Part shown: positions 34,507 to 47,011 of the stretch, piece after piece
How positions within the stretch are numbered: position 1 is the first letter of the stretch
Layout of the letters: each line of letters starts with the position of its first letter
Source: Talinum fruticosum
Taxonomy: Eukaryota; Streptophyta; Magnoliopsida; Caryophyllales; Talinaceae
Direction of reading: 5' to 3'
NCBI GenBank assembly: GCA_021018815.1
Contig: JAITYX010000046.1
Location: 1,144,001-1,208,000, forward strand
Length of the DNA: 64,000 nucleotides
Notes under the pieces: generated by a model
The model's database searches: none
What the model saw: only the letters and a program-made list of their open reading frames with translations
What the model was told of the DNA's origin: nothing
Position numbers and translations under genes: made by a program

Positions 34507-36290
34507 ATGACTCAAAACATTGTAGAGTTCGATGAAGAAAGGTCATCCACTGGACCACCAAAGTTCAAGGGGTCAAACTTTGTACATTGGAAGAAACTAA
34601 TGGAGTGCTTTCTGCTGGACAACGATAAAGATGTCTAGAACATCATCTAAGAAGGCAACTACATCCCAATAAAGAAGGAAGGAACAAGATCTCGTGCCTA
34701 AAGAAAATTTCGTGTACACTAATAAAGAAGCAAAGAAGTTCGAAAGAACTTCAAAGCAATGAACATACTCGATGTGTGTTATCAGCTCGAGAAGAGTACA
34801 ATAGAGTGTCAGCCTTTGACACAACCAAAGAAGTGTAGGACACTCTTGTCAACACATACGAAGGAACAAGCCAAGTGAAACAGGCGAAGATAAGCCGATA
34901 TTTTCACAAATATGAGCTGTTCAAAATAGAGCCGAAGAAAACATCACTCGAAGTTTATTCTTTTCATTGAGATTACAAACAATCTCAAATCTCTAGGTAG
35001 AAAAATTCTCACGAAAAGATGTGCGGAAAAATTATGAGAAGTCTACCAAAGAAGAGATGGGGTCCCAAGGTGACAGCAATCGAGGAAGCTCATAACCTCT
35101 CACAACTAAAGCCGGACGAACCGATTGGGAAGCTGCTTACTCTTGAAATTCATCTAGAAGAAGAGGATACGGAGGTCAACACCAAAAGGAACATTGCGCT
35201 GAAGGCCTCGGAAAATAGACGGAAACCCCGAGTTCCCGAGATTCGAAGAGGACCCGATGGCACTCATTGCCCGAGGCTTCAAAAGAATGATGAAGCATAA
35301 GAAGTGGGAAAAGAGGCCAAAGGAAGAGTTCTATAAGAAAGATAAGAAGGACATAAACGGTGTATATTTTTCTCCTTCAAAGTTATTTTTAACTAAGAAC
35401 TCGGTCTGTTTTGAATGTGGCAGCAAAGATCACATAGTCAAAGACTCGTCCAAAGAAAAAGAAGGACAGAAAGAAAAAGAAGGCTATGATGGCCACATGG
35501 AGCGATAATGAATCAGCCGAAGATGAAGATGATTCCGATGACTCAAAGTGTCCGATGGCACTAATCGACTCGAAGCTTAATCTAAGTCAAATGCCGACAA
35601 CTCACACACCGAGGAGATAAGTTGTCGAAGGTAATTGAATACTTTCTCAAGTTCTCCAAAGTTGATTTAGCTAAATATATATACACTTTGGAAGAAAAGT
35701 CTAATTCCGATTCTTCTTAGTTCAAAGACCAACTTGAGTCTCTTACTTCCTAGAGCAATGGTTTGAAAAATGAATTGGAAAACTAAGACTAACTCTGAAA
35801 GAACTCAAGACCAATACTCAAGCTAATGAGACCGAGTCCGAGTCACTCGGAAAAGAAAATGAGCATCTAAAAAGAAGGCTCAATGAGTCTTAAGAGTTTG
35901 TTTTGAAATTCACTCAAGGTCGAAAAACCTTCACATTCTTTTAGGCTCTTAGTGTGTCTACTTTAGGAATGAAAGACTTGGTTTTGATGAAGAGGAGGAA
36001 TCGAATTCCTACTCTAATCTTTTTAAAAGAATTCGTAACCGTGAAGTTCAGGAAAGCTGAGCATGGTCCTATTCATAAGAATGAAAGGAGGATTGAGTCC
36101 ATACCAATTTACAGGAGAAAACCTTGTCCATCTGGTTACAAAAGAAAAGATTGTCAAAAGAAGAAGGCACTGGACTCGGTTCTCTAGAAAGAAGACTCGA
36201 GATTAGACGAAACCCAAAGTCATTCAAATCTCGATTCCCAAGAGTCTTCTTCCTCGAAAAGGACCACGAGTAAAGGGAGTTACTGGGTTC
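34507..36290 (+). pseudogene. Sire-1 gag, degraded
   Basis: ATG at 34507 opens MTQNIVEFDEERSSTGPPKF, the N-terminal block of Sirevirus gag, and meets a stop at about 34636. Later pieces: LSQLKPDEPIGKLLTLEIHL (from about 35096), MALIARGFKRMMKHKKW (35257), and the zinc knuckle from 35407 (CFECGSKDHIVKD) with the last Cys position read as Ser because of a frame change at gactcg (about 35443-35448). After it the sense frame shifts and an acidic stretch follows (about 35505-35550). A basic linker lies at 35954-36187. Gag would form the particle and bind RNA. Confidence 0.85.
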
Positions 36291-37990
36291 TTTAAATGAA
36301 GTGAGAAGGCTTAGATTGTTTCGATTTGCAGGTGACTCGAAAAGGACGAAAGGTCACCGGTACTTAGACAGTGGGTGCTCACGCCACATGTCATGAGATT
36401 CAAGACTCTTTTCCGAGTTACAAGATTTTAAAGGAAGGAATGTCACTTTTGGAGATGACAGTAAGGGCAAGATGGTTAGGATTGGCAAAATTGGTGAAGG
36501 AGACAACCTAGTCGATCCAGGTTTATCTTGTCAAGGGATTAAAGTACAATCTTCTCAACATCTCTCAGCTGTGTGACAAAGGTCAAGAGGTAAGGTTAAC
36601 TCGGACCAATTGCTACATTTCTAATACAGCTACAGAAGAGACTAAGCTCTTAGGCAAGAGGTTAGATAACACTTATACTATTCCTCTTTCGATCTAAATC
36701 GGAATTTATCTTACTTAAAAGCATCATTGCATGATGATTCTTGGACATGGCATCGTAGACTAGCTCATGTTAGCATGCACACTATCAAAAAGCTTGCATC
36801 TCATGGTTTAGTTAGGGGTTTACCTAACTACGCATTTAAGAAAGATAAAATCTGTGAAGCATGCACAAAAGGGAAACAAGTCGGATCATCCTTCCTCTCA
36901 AAACTGTTTCCATATCCAAAGTACTTGAATTGCTTCATATGGATTTATGTGGTGAAATCTCTCTGAAAAGCCTCGAAGGTAAATCATATGTACTTGTGGT
37001 TGTTGATGATTTCTCACGATTTACTTGGGTTTGTTTTCTTAAGAACAAGAATGAAGCTTTCAAAGAGTTCGATGAAGCTCTGCGAGAAAATTCAAGTTGA
37101 GTCTCGGACTCAAATTAGAAGAATTAAAATTGACCATGGAAGGGAGTTTGATTACTCACAATTTGCAGAGCTCCGTGACAAGAACGATATCTCTCACAAC
37201 TTCTCGGAACCCGAACTCCTCAACAAAATGGAGTAGCGGAGAGAAAGAACCAAACTCTTGAAGAAATAACAAGGACAATGATGATTGAAAATGATCTACC
37301 TTACTATTTACGGGCTGAGGCAATCAACCCGGCAAACTATACACTCAACGGATGCCTCATTAGACCTATCTTGAAGAAAACTCCCTACAAGCTTTACAAG
37401 GAAAGAAACCCAATATCTTATACTTCAAACCATTTGGTTGTAAGTGCTTTGTTCATAATAATGGTAAAGATCACTCGACTAAGTTTGATGCTAGGTCGGA
37501 TGAAGGTATATTTCTAGGTTACTCATCTCACAATAAAGCTTACCGTGTTTTTAACAAAAGAACTAATAAAGTGGAAGAAAGCATCCACGTTGTGTTTGAT
37601 GAAATAGATCAAGGAAGAACAAGTGAGTCAACCTTCTCGGATCCGAAACTCGGTCGAGAGGAAGATGATCTTGCTGAAGCCGAGCTCGAAAGGAGTCGAA
37701 GAAAGCAACTCAAAATGACGCAACACGTAACGCCGTGACTAAGACTGGACAAACTCAAGAGCCAACTTAGAATGCTCGAAGGACAAGCAAATGAGGAGAC
37801 TCAGTAGGCTCAAACAATCGAAGATCAACCAGTTCAACCAATAAATTTGGTGAACCGAGAGAACAAATAGAGCATTCAAATATGCATCCAGACCACCCAC
37901 TCGAGAACATTCTTTCGACATTAACAGTGGGGTAAGAACTCGTTCTTCTTTGCAAAATCTATGTGCATTCACTGCATTCATATCATTAAC
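36291..37990 (+). pseudogene. Sire-1 protease and integrase, frameshifted
   Basis: Protease active site YLDSGCSRHM at 36361-36390 (Asp 36367-36369), ended by a stop right after. The GAG-pre-integrase zinc domain is open at 36727-36900 (WHRRLAHVSMHTIKKLASHGLV, then CEACTKGK). Integrase core: HMDLCGE (first Asp 36942-36944), SYVLVVVDDFSRFTWV, KIDHGREF (second Asp 37132-37134) and the Glu at 37239-37241 in a shifted frame. All three acidic residues can thus be found but in different frames. The C-terminal linker runs to 37990 and holds TYTLNGCLIRPILKKTPYKL (37335 on). Confidence 0.85.
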
Positions 37991-37999
37991 GTAACCCGA

Positions 38000-39500
38000 A
38001 ATGCACTAGAGACCCTAAATGAACTAGAATGGGTAGAGGCCATGCAAGAAGAGCTTAATCAATTTAAAAGAAACCAAATTTAGACTTTGACCAAACGACC
38101 TTTTAAACCACCCAGTCATAGAAACCAAATGGGTTTTCAAAAACAAATTGGATGAGGATGGGTTGGTAGTCGAAATAAGGCTAGATTTGTGGCTCAAGGT
38201 TACAATCAAGAAGAAGGAATTGATTGTGAGGAAACCTTTGCACTTGTTGCTAGGATTGAAGCAATCAAAATCTTGTTGGCATTTGCATCTAGCATTAATA
38301 TTAAGTTGTATCAAAAGAATGTTAAATGTACTTTTCTGAATGGTTTCATTCAAGAGGAAGTCGATGTTGAGCAACCCCATAGATTTGAAAACTCAGAATT
38401 TCCAAATCATGTTTTCAAATTGCAAAAGGCTTTATATGGCCTTAAACAAGCTCCTAGAGCTTGGTATGAAAGACTGAGCGAGTTTCTTGGTTGAAAATGA
38501 TTTCAAAGGAGATCAAATTGACAAAACTCTTTTATAAAAACCAAGGGGAAAAATTTCCTTATTGCTCGGATTTATGTTGATGATATTATTTTTGGAGCTA
38601 CTAATGAAACTCTATGTCGAGAGTTTTCCGAGTTGATGAGACAAGAGTTCCAAATAAGCATGATGGGAGAACTCAATTTCTTTCTTGGTCTACAAGTTAG
38701 ACAAGACAAAGACGGAATCTACGTCCATCAATCTAAGTATACCAAGAAGTTGTTGAAAAAGTACAAGCTACAAGATGTGAAACATGCAGCCACGCCTAAG
38801 AGTAGCAAGTATGAAACCGGACTCGGACGAAAAAGGTAAAGCAAGTAGATCGAAACTCTATAGAGGTATGATAGGATCTTTACTCTATCTTACATCTAGT
38901 AGGCCAGAAATTATGTTTAGTGTATGTCCGTATGCAAGATTTTAAGCTAATCCAAAAGAATCACATCTCACTACGGTGAAAAGGGGTTTTAGATATCTTG
39001 CGAGGACTTAGAATCTTGGTCTATGGTTCTCAAGAGACTTAGAACCGACCTTCACTAGATACTCGGATGCTGACTATGTTGGTTACAAAGTTGATAGAAA
39101 GAGCATACTAGGAGCATGCTAATTTCTAGGTCAATCTCTCATATATTGGCACTCAAAGAAGCAAAGCTCGGTTGCTTTATCACTGCTGAAGCTGAGTACA
39201 TTGTAGCCGGAGCTTGTTCTGTTCGGATTCGTGGATCAAGCGAGCACTTGAAAAATCTTGGACTTTTATTCAAATCTATCCCAATCAAGTGTGACAATCG
39301 AATGCAATCAGCATCACTAAGACTCCGAGTTCAAGCACTCAAAGATGAAGCATATTAAGGTCAGGTATCGTTTCTAAGAGATCATTATGAGAAAGGTGAT
39401 ATTGAACTTGAATTCATTCCTATAAAATTTTAGTTAGCTAATATTTTCACTAAGCCACTTAGTGAGGATCAGTTTTGTTTTATTAGGAATGAGCTTGGCA
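38000..39500 (+). pseudogene. Sire-1 reverse transcriptase and RNase H, broken
   Basis: N-terminal block EWVEAMQEELNQF (about 38030). Open 38189-38494: AQGYNQEEGIDCEETFALVA, then KLQKALYGLKQAPRAWYERL. Catalytic YVDD intact at 38573-38584 (ARIYVDDIIFGATNE), then FFLGLQVRQDKDGIYVHQSKY (38633-38839). RNase H follows: SRPEIMFSV (about 38905), YSDADYVGYKVDRKSILGA (about 39060), then a piece at 39116-39358. At least four stops or shifts. Order INT-RT-RH is as expected in Copia. Confidence 0.9.
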
Positions 39501-39875
39501 TGATTAATGTATGATTAGGTGTTTTCTAAGTGGAAATTTCATTGCATAATTATGTGTTATTTTTATTAATAACAAATGGATCAGTTGACCAAGTGAAACT
39601 AAGCTATGAGTTTATTAGGTCTCTTAGTGTTCCGAGTCACTCAAAAACCATACCGAGTCGGACTCGGGTTTTGAGCAAAATGGACATCAAACTTTTGGAA
39701 TCATCTCTAGATAAATGAAGAATTTTAGAAATATTTTCAAAAGTCTTTCCTTCATCTCTCTCTCTCTCTCTTTGTCGCGTGTTTCGATCGGAGAACTAGC
39801 CGTTGAAAGAAAGCTACCGGAATTCTAACAGTTGGAGAGCGAAAGGTCACACTCGTTTGAGACGACCGTTAGAAC

Positions 39876-39884
39876 TATAAATAG
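39876..39884 (+). promoter_or_regulatory. Internal TATA box before the envelope-like region of Sire-1
   Basis: tataaatag about 400 bases after the end of RNase H, followed by a leader with CT-rich runs (39956-39972 and 40017-40044). The other Sirevirus has the same arrangement (55875-55883, minus). Confidence 0.5.
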
Positions 39885-39972
39885 CATCCCTTTACCTTCA
39901 TTTCTTTACTTTAGTCACAGCCTTCTTACTTTCTAAGCACTCTCGCTCACTCGAATTCTCTCTCTCTCTCTC

Positions 39973-41850
39973 GTGAATTCTAAGCACTCTCTTTCTCTCA
40001 TTTTCTTTTCGCGCGCTCTCTCTCTCTCTCTTCTCTCTCTGTCGTCATCTTCTACAAAATACTCACTCGCCAAAAAGGGGTTCTCGCACCTGACTTGTTG
40101 GGGTCTCGCTACCAAGAAGCCCCACACTAAAACTCCTCAAAAGGGTACCTCTAACCCCTCTAAAATCTTCGTCACCCAACACCTTACGTTGGATGACAAA
40201 TTCTTTCCAACCACATTGTTTTTGTGGTTCCAGCACATAAAGAGCACTCGGAGTATACAATTTCCTGTGCTTTAGTGAGCTTATTTATCCTGAACTCGTT
40301 GCGGAGTTCTATTCCAATATGTCTTACTCGAGGGGGTCATTACCTCACGAGTTCAAGACAAAGTTGTTCGTATCAACCTCTCTCTTCTTCACGCATTTTT
40401 CAAAGTTTCTTCTCTTTTTCTTAACTGCAATCCCATCCCCTCTATGGAGATTGCAGATGAGTTCTTTGAGAAGTATGCAAAGGAGGTCCCCGAGTCACGC
40501 AAAAATTTCTCGGTGACTCGGATGAAGACCGAGGCCGGACTTCTTTGTTTTCTCTTGATGAGAACTTTCTTTTCTCATCACTCTAGCAAAGGGAATCCCA
40601 ATTCTAAGATTCTCAAAGCATTATTTGATATTCTAGAGGGCTACGACGTGGACCTCTTCCTCGCTATTCTTGAGCGGATGGTGTCCGTGCTACTCAATCC
40701 AAAAATCGCTCAATTCCCTTTCGGAGCCCTTTTGACCGTTGTTTTTAAACAGTTCAAGGTTCCCTCCCCTCGAATCTAAATGCGGTTTCGAGGCTGCCAT
40801 AGTGGTGGGCATGAAGGAGCTTATGGGCTACGGATATGAGGAAATCAACCCGTGTGTCCGGGTCCACGGGTCCGAGTTGAAACCCCCTTCACTCCCTCCC
40901 ACTCGAATTAGATTTCTCTACCACTCCCTCCTCGATCCGCGAGTCCCTCCACTTCTCAACCACCTTCGTAGCATCTGTTGCTTTGTTTGCTGTTTTGGTA
41001 GACAAACTCTCTTATGTGTCCGAAGAACTTCGAGGCACCCTCTACTCTGTAAAGACTGTCCTTTAAAGCCTGGTGATCAATCGGAAGACAGCCCAATCTC
41101 GGATCCGGGAGCACCGGGATCTGCTGATCGAGTTCAAGGGCATCATCAAGGAGCAGCATGAGCAGCTTCAACTCCTCCAAGAATGCCGATCTAAGGCTGC
41201 CTAGGACCCATAAAGTTTAGATACTTTTGAGGAGTCCTCCAGCCCAGCCAAGTCTCCCTCGGCTAAGGTTGAAGAAGAAGAAGCTGCAGCTGAAGCAGCT
41301 AAGCCTCGATAAGGAGAAGGAAAAGGAAAAGAAGGAAGAGAAGAAAGAGAAAGAAGAGGTCGCTCAACCTCGAGGGACAAGTTGCCGCAGCCTCCTAAAC
41401 CGGAACCGATCTCCTCGGATGAAGATTTGAGTGGGTCGGAAGAAGCTGGGGACATTAGTTAGTCCACGACTATCAAATCGAAGCACCTCCCTCCGCTGTC
41501 TTCTAGGAGGATGAGCCTGAGGATGATATGCCCCCGGGTCGAGCGACCGGGAGGGAGCCAATTCCGGACATCCTCGTGCCACCGTCGCCATGATCATTGG
41601 CTTCATCTCAAGCATATCGGCGCCGGCGCATTGCTCGTTCTTCCTCCTCCCGACAGCAATCCCTCCGCTGTCTTCCAGGAGGATGAGCCTGAGGATGATA
41701 TGCCCCTGGGTAAGACGACCAGGACGGAGCCAATTCCGGACATCCCTGTGCTGCCACCGCCATGATCATCGCCTTCATCTCAAGCGTATCTATGCTCGGC
41801 GCACTCGCTCGTTCTTCCTCCTCCCGACAACGAATCCCCCTTCTTAGTCA
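39973..41850 (+). pseudogene. Envelope-like region of Sire-1, broken
   Basis: Post-pol coding region in the place of the Sirevirus/Maximus envelope-like ORF. Pieces are open in several frames: 39973-40275, 40224-40424, 40444-40779 (111 residues, hydrophobic and helical-looking), 40739-41161; then a Lys/Glu-rich part (41227-41430) and a Pro-rich acidic tail duplicated at 41491-41832. Sire-2 has the matching blocks in the same order (55500-53765, minus), which shows it is coding and conserved. Frame breaks at 40275, 40424, 40779 and later make it non-functional. Whether such proteins ever act in entry is not known; the label rests on position and general likeness. Confidence 0.65.
41491..41832 (+). 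repeat. Tandem duplication, period 172 bases
   Basis: ctccgctgtcttc starts at 41491 and again at 41663. The units agree over most of their length, including gatgagcctgaggatgatat and the final cgttcttcctcctcccgac. Inside the envelope-like region of Sire-1. I did not see it in Sire-2. Confidence 0.85.
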
Positions 41851-42280
41851 ATTTGTTTTTTCTTCTTTTAGTTTTTTTATCCAACATCAATTGTATTCAA
41901 TTAAGAGTTTCTTCCCTCTTTTGATGAAATGAATGGGGAGAAATATAAAAATATTGATGTTGTGTTTAGGGGAGCTCACCCTTTCTTTGAGCAAATAAAT
42001 GAATGTTTTTTCTTTCTCTAAATAGACTTATTTCTGAGTTACTTCTTTCTGAGTTAGATATTTCTAATTATCTCTTTTTGCTCTAATATAATTTGTTCAT
42101 CTCTTTGCTCTAATGTGTTATTTGCATAATTGTTATGAGTGATGATATTATCCGTAATGCATCTTATAAGTATGGAATGCTTCTCACTCATCACTTCTCA
42201 TTCGATATGTTCCGCCTAGTGAAAATGAAAACTCATATTTTGCACTAACAAGTTTTTATCTAAGTGTGGAATGCCTTTCA
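41851..42280 (+). other. Sire-1 region before the 3' LTR, no gene
   Basis: AT-rich untranslated region with many tttct and aaatg words. It ends at the polypurine tract. Confidence 0.5.
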
Positions 42281-42294
42281 TCAAAAAGGGGAGA
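42281..42294 (+). other. Polypurine tract of Sire-1
   Basis: tcaaaaaggggaga lies directly before the 3' LTR start (42296). It matches the Sirevirus AAAAGGGGGAGAT type. Confidence 0.8.
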
Positions 42295-42295
42295 T

Positions 42296-45200
42296 TGAAG
42301 ACTCGGTTTCTAACTCTAAGTCATTCTAAGTAATACATGAAGACTCGGGTAAAAACCTCATCTCTTCTAAGTTTTGATTTCAAGTCATTCTCAGCTTTAT
42401 AGAAACTCTTGTATAAGTTTTCATTCGTTTCGACTAACTCGGAAAACACATTGTTGTATATCTTCTACACCGATGTTTCGACTCACTTAAACATCACTCG
42501 GAGCTATCGCATGTTCAAATAATTTCTCTAACACTTTTATTCCGTGTACTCGACTGCATATTTCGACGCAAAGTGAATTACAGTATTAATTCCTCATTCT
42601 AAGTCAGCTTTATCTCTTCGAGAATTATTTATCCAAATGAAGTTGATATACTCGATGGTTTATTCTTTTAACTTGATCATCTTTAGGATTGACTCCGATG
42701 GAATTTGAGTATATTGAATATTAGACTCGAAAATTCCACTTCTCTAGGCCTAAGATAATTAAGCTCTTAATTATCCTAATTTAATTATTATCTATGCCTA
42801 ATCTTGGACTAAAGTATTTTATACTTTGGGAACAAAAGTGGTTTCCTTTTGTAGGTTATTCAAATGAGGCTAACTCATTTTTGAAATACAAAAGTAGACA
42901 GCTTCTAGCTATCAATCACCAGACAGACAAGCTTTATCTACTTCGAACAGGGCTCATACACCGTGTTAGGGTTGTCTATTTTCAAAATTAGAAAACTCCA
43001 ACGCTAGACTCAACGGTAGTTTCCACCTTGCTTTTCGGATAATGCCAATTGACTGGAACACCTTCCGAAGCTAAGAGCCATTGCACAATGTTCACATCCC
43101 AACGGATCTTTTCCGAGTGACTCGAAGAGCCGTTACAACGGCCGATTATATAAGTCAAAAATTCAAAATTATTAAATTAAGTATATTAGAATTTTTCGAG
43201 TCGAATTAAAACCCGAGAACGGAAACTCGAGCATGGGTTAGCTTATTGGGCTTATTGAAATTGAAGTTGGGCCCAATTTGTCAAAGTCTAAAGCAGAAAA
43301 ATCAAAAGAAAAAGAAAGGAAAATGAAAAAGGGATGGCTAGATTTTGAGGGGAGCGAGCAAATAATCAAGTCGGGAAGGGTTTTGGGGTCTAATTGGAAT
43401 TAGGCAGCAAGCCCATTTGGTGTGATTAGGAGAAGAGGAGAGAGAAATTGGGATGTGAACAAAAGAAAGAGAAACGAAAGAAGCGTAAGCGAGGAACGGG
43501 AAAAATTAGAAGCGAGCAAAACAAAAAGAAGCGTAAGCGAGCAAAAGAGGGAGCATAACGGAGCGAGAGAGGGAGAGAGCGCGAGAGCCGGGGGCTCGTG
43601 GCCGCCTCACTCGCGAAGACGCCGCTGTCGGTGGGCGAAGGGAGAGCGACGGCTCGGGGGCCGAGTAGAGAAAAAGAAGAAAAGGGAACGAAAGAACGCG
43701 GAAGCGAGAGGAAAGCGAGAGGAGGACGAGAGCCGAGCGTAACGAGAGAGGAAGAGAAGGCACGGAGTGCCTGCGTGGCCGGCGAGCGCGAGAAGGGATC
43801 CGGCGAGATTGGACAGAACCGAGGCCAGGGGTTTGAGAACCCGAAAACAACAGTGAAAAGGGAGACAGCGAGAGTTTGAGCGAAGGTAGAAGAAGTGGGT
43901 GCCGGGAAGAACAAGGAAGGGGGAACCGAGAGGAAGAAAGGGAAAGAGGAAACAGAATTGAAACCCAATTCGAAACCTTCCAAAACCGAAATTCTTAGAA
44001 CCTCTAAGAATCCAAGTTGAGTAATTTGAATTCATCCTCTAAAATAAAATGAATTAGGTGGATTGAACATGAATTCGAAGTATGAAATTGGAAAGCCTAG
44101 GTTTAATTCAAGAAGTTGAAGACTTAAATTCACTAAATTAGCAACTCACGAATCAAAGAGCATGTTGTGATTATGTCATATCTAGTTCTGAATTTGTGAT
44201 GTTTAAGTAGTATTGTTGAGCATGATTTTTGAGAATTGGATGAGATTAGCTTGAACGGAATTAGGGGGAATCGAAAGTTAAGTTCATGACTTATGTGCAA
44301 ATTTTCACTAATTATGCATGCTGTCCGAATTTTTGTGAATTCATGTGTAGCCCAAATTTCCTGAAAATTTTACTGCAACTTCGTGGCAATTTATGGAAAT
44401 TTCCTGTAAAATTTGGTATGCATTGGATGAGTAGATTGGGAGATATGCAATTTTAAGTGAACATGTGCTGTTTTGGGCTAAATCGGAACTAAGTGAGTAA
44501 CTGAATTAAGAACTGAAATTTAATAACCTATAAGGCTAGATTAAGATGTACTTAATGATTAAGAAAAGTTATAGAAACATAAACCACTTATACACGATAA
44601 TACGCAATCATGAAAACGATGAGTTCATTTATGGAAAGCCTAGTTGGCATGTTTATGTGATTATGTGTTTATCCTAAATTACATCGATTATAAATGACAT
44701 AAGCATGCGTATGTGAAATGAATTGATTATACTTGTGCTTATGCGGATTGCTTGTTTTGAAGAAGTTACGCATGAACGTGTTGAGCATGAATTATATGAA
44801 TTAAGTATATCTTATGTATAAGTAATGAGAAGATATAAGAAAATAAAGAAAACTTAAAGAACTAAAGAAGTGAGAAAGGATTGTGTTATTGATCTAAGAC
44901 CCCATGAATTAAAGAACCCTCTGAAGCTATGGCCATAGAAGTGTCTATTAACCCCGAAGTCACGAATTATTTTGCTTCTACGAATTATTGACAGTATGCG
45001 TCCTTCGTAAAGGGAGGCAATCCTCGGGGCCACAAATTATTTTGCCTCCAAGAACCGAGCCCACGAATTATTTTTCCTCCAAGAACTGGGTCTTTAGAGG
45101 AGAGCATAAATCTTCTTTCCTTTCGAAACTAAGAAGACTTAAAAGAATTATGATATGAAGAAACGAATGATCGTGCATAACGAACAAGAAAGAAAGAACC

Positions 45201-46643
45201 AATGGTTTATGAAATGCACTATTGAACTCAAGAAGAAGAATAAGAAGAAGAACGAATCCCGATTTCATCGAAATTAATACGATAAGAAACAAGATATGAA
45301 TTACGTGATGAATGATTTGCATGACGAATGATTCTATGACTTACTTGCGTAGAAAGATGAATGAAGTATGTTTGATGGAATACATGAGTAATTGATGTCA
45401 TTGTACTTCTCGGTAAGTTGGTAAGTTAGAATCTCACATATCTTAAGTACGTATGATCTTAATCGTATGATATGAATGAGTTATGAACTTACATGTGGTT
45501 GTTAATGAATTAATGTGCAAAGTGAAACCTGGGGTTGGGTTTGGGTTATTCACCGGGCTCGTGGAACTCATGACCTCACCAAAATTTCAGGTACGAAGTT
45601 AAGACTCGCAGGAGGGGCTTTTGGCTTTCGAAATAGCGGACATGATAGGAGATGCTTGGACTTACTGCATGTTTATTTGTCTTTTGTTTGTAAAGATGTT
45701 GTAAAGATTGGTTGTATGTAAACTTAAGTGTTGACCATGAATACAAAAGCCTTATGTGTTTACTCCGAGTGTGTGGCTCGTTGAGTTTATGATTGTGTTT
45801 CATGCACTCGTTAAGGCTTTAGGCCTATGGGGTTAGCCATATTGCAGAGGAAACTCTGCCGAAATTTCCTGGAAAACCTTTGAAAACCTAGAAACACGCT
45901 TCCGCCTAGCAAAGAGAAAACTAATAACCCTAAGTTGAGACCTTAAGCAGCCTTAGGGGTTCCTCTCGGGGAACCCCGGCATACAATACTCCTAGGGTGG
46001 GTCTAAGGGTGTTACAAGTTACGACTTCGTTCGTAACCAAGACACAACGATCACTCGCTTGATTACCTATAAATAGATGCCGCCTCCCAAGACTTGAAGA
46101 TTGCTGACATTATTGATCAATACATTGCCTAACGCTCTTAGTACATTACTCACTCAATCTTCTACTTACAACTCCAAGTCTCGTATTTAATATTCTCTCG
46201 AGTTGTAAAGTCTTGTAAGTAGTGACACACTTCTCTTACTTTCGAGTAAGGTCCCTTGACTCGAGCTTAAGGGTTAACTCAGCTCGCTTGTCCCGATAAT
46301 AAAGGTTACCTCGGTTAGGAAGTAATAGATTAAATAAGGGAACTTCGAGTCTAGGAAAACATTATAAGGAATTGTCTAAGGAACCAATTCTGGTTGAGTT
46401 AGTCCTTTGTATTTTGTGGATTCAAAATAATGGATTTGACTTGGTGCTTGGATTAGTAATGATCGTGGTTTTCCGCCCCAGGAGGGTTTCCACGTATTTC
46501 GAGTACTTGCAATGCCGAGTCCAATCTAAACTCGGACTTAGTCTGTTTATCACTTTTCAAGCAAAAAGTGTCTAAGTTCTTTTAAATTTCCTCATCACCC
46601 TATTCACCCCCTCTAGGGTGACTTAGACTCTCCAAGAGCCTCA
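42296..46643 (+). repeat. 3' LTR of Sire-1, split by solo LTR D
   Basis: Starts tgaagactcgg at 42296, ends ctca at 46643. Parts 42296-43142 and 46017-46643 together are about 1474 bases and align with the 5' LTR. Differences include single-base changes and indels, many at CG. Confidence 0.9.
43143..46016 (+). mobile_element. Solo LTR D, chromovirus type, in the 3' LTR of Sire-1
   Basis: Same family as solo LTR A from the aaaaattc block onward; ends aagggtgttaca at 46016. The first 50 or so bases (the tgtaagacccgg end) are missing. Flanks gatta/agtta only partly agree, so the duplication has decayed or the left end was lost after insertion. Contains the A/G tract (about 43415-43950), the cacgaattatttt cluster (about 44960-45075) and one palindrome (45762-45786). 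Confidence 0.8.
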
Positions 46644-46648
46644 ATATA

Positions 46649-47008
46649 TAGTGTTTTAATACTAAATAGTGTTATGGAAAATACTAAACTTTATTATATA
46701 AAAACAATAAAGAGATACTTATTTTTTTGAATAACATTTTGTGTTTCAATATATTTAAGTTTGTCGTACTTGCTGAGTTGAGTATAATCACTAACCTTGT
46801 TTACTAATTGAATATGCATACATGCTCTTGTAATCATAATATCATTTTTTCTTTTGATTGTTGACGGACGGAGGACAAATCTACTAAAATGATTCAAAAA
46901 TGTTCTTTGATGATATCACAAGAACATAAACAGATAACACAATCATCAAGAACAATAAACATGGACAAAGGAAGAACTAAGGGGTTCCATATAGTAATGG
47001 GCAAAAGG
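46649..47008. other. Spacer, no gene
   Basis: Direct continuation of the sequence left of Sire-1 (32407-32957). AT-rich; no coding region or RNA gene recognised. Confidence 0.5.
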
Positions 47009-47011
47009 TTA

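Larger units (their letters stand above)
32963..46643 (+). mobile_element. Sire-1, Sirevirus-type Ty1/Copia retrotransposon
   Basis: Complete from LTR to LTR with a perfect 5-base duplication atata (32958-32962, 46644-46648). Order: 5' LTR, primer site for initiator tRNA-Met, gag with one zinc knuckle, protease, integrase, reverse transcriptase, RNase H, then an envelope-like region and polypurine tract. Integrase before reverse transcriptase fixes it as Copia; the long gag and post-pol ORF fit Sirevirus/Maximus. LTRs about 1.48 kb each once solo LTR D is removed. Coding parts carry many stops and frameshifts, so it is not autonomous. Sire-2 (51885-62013) is a close relative. Confidence 0.9.
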
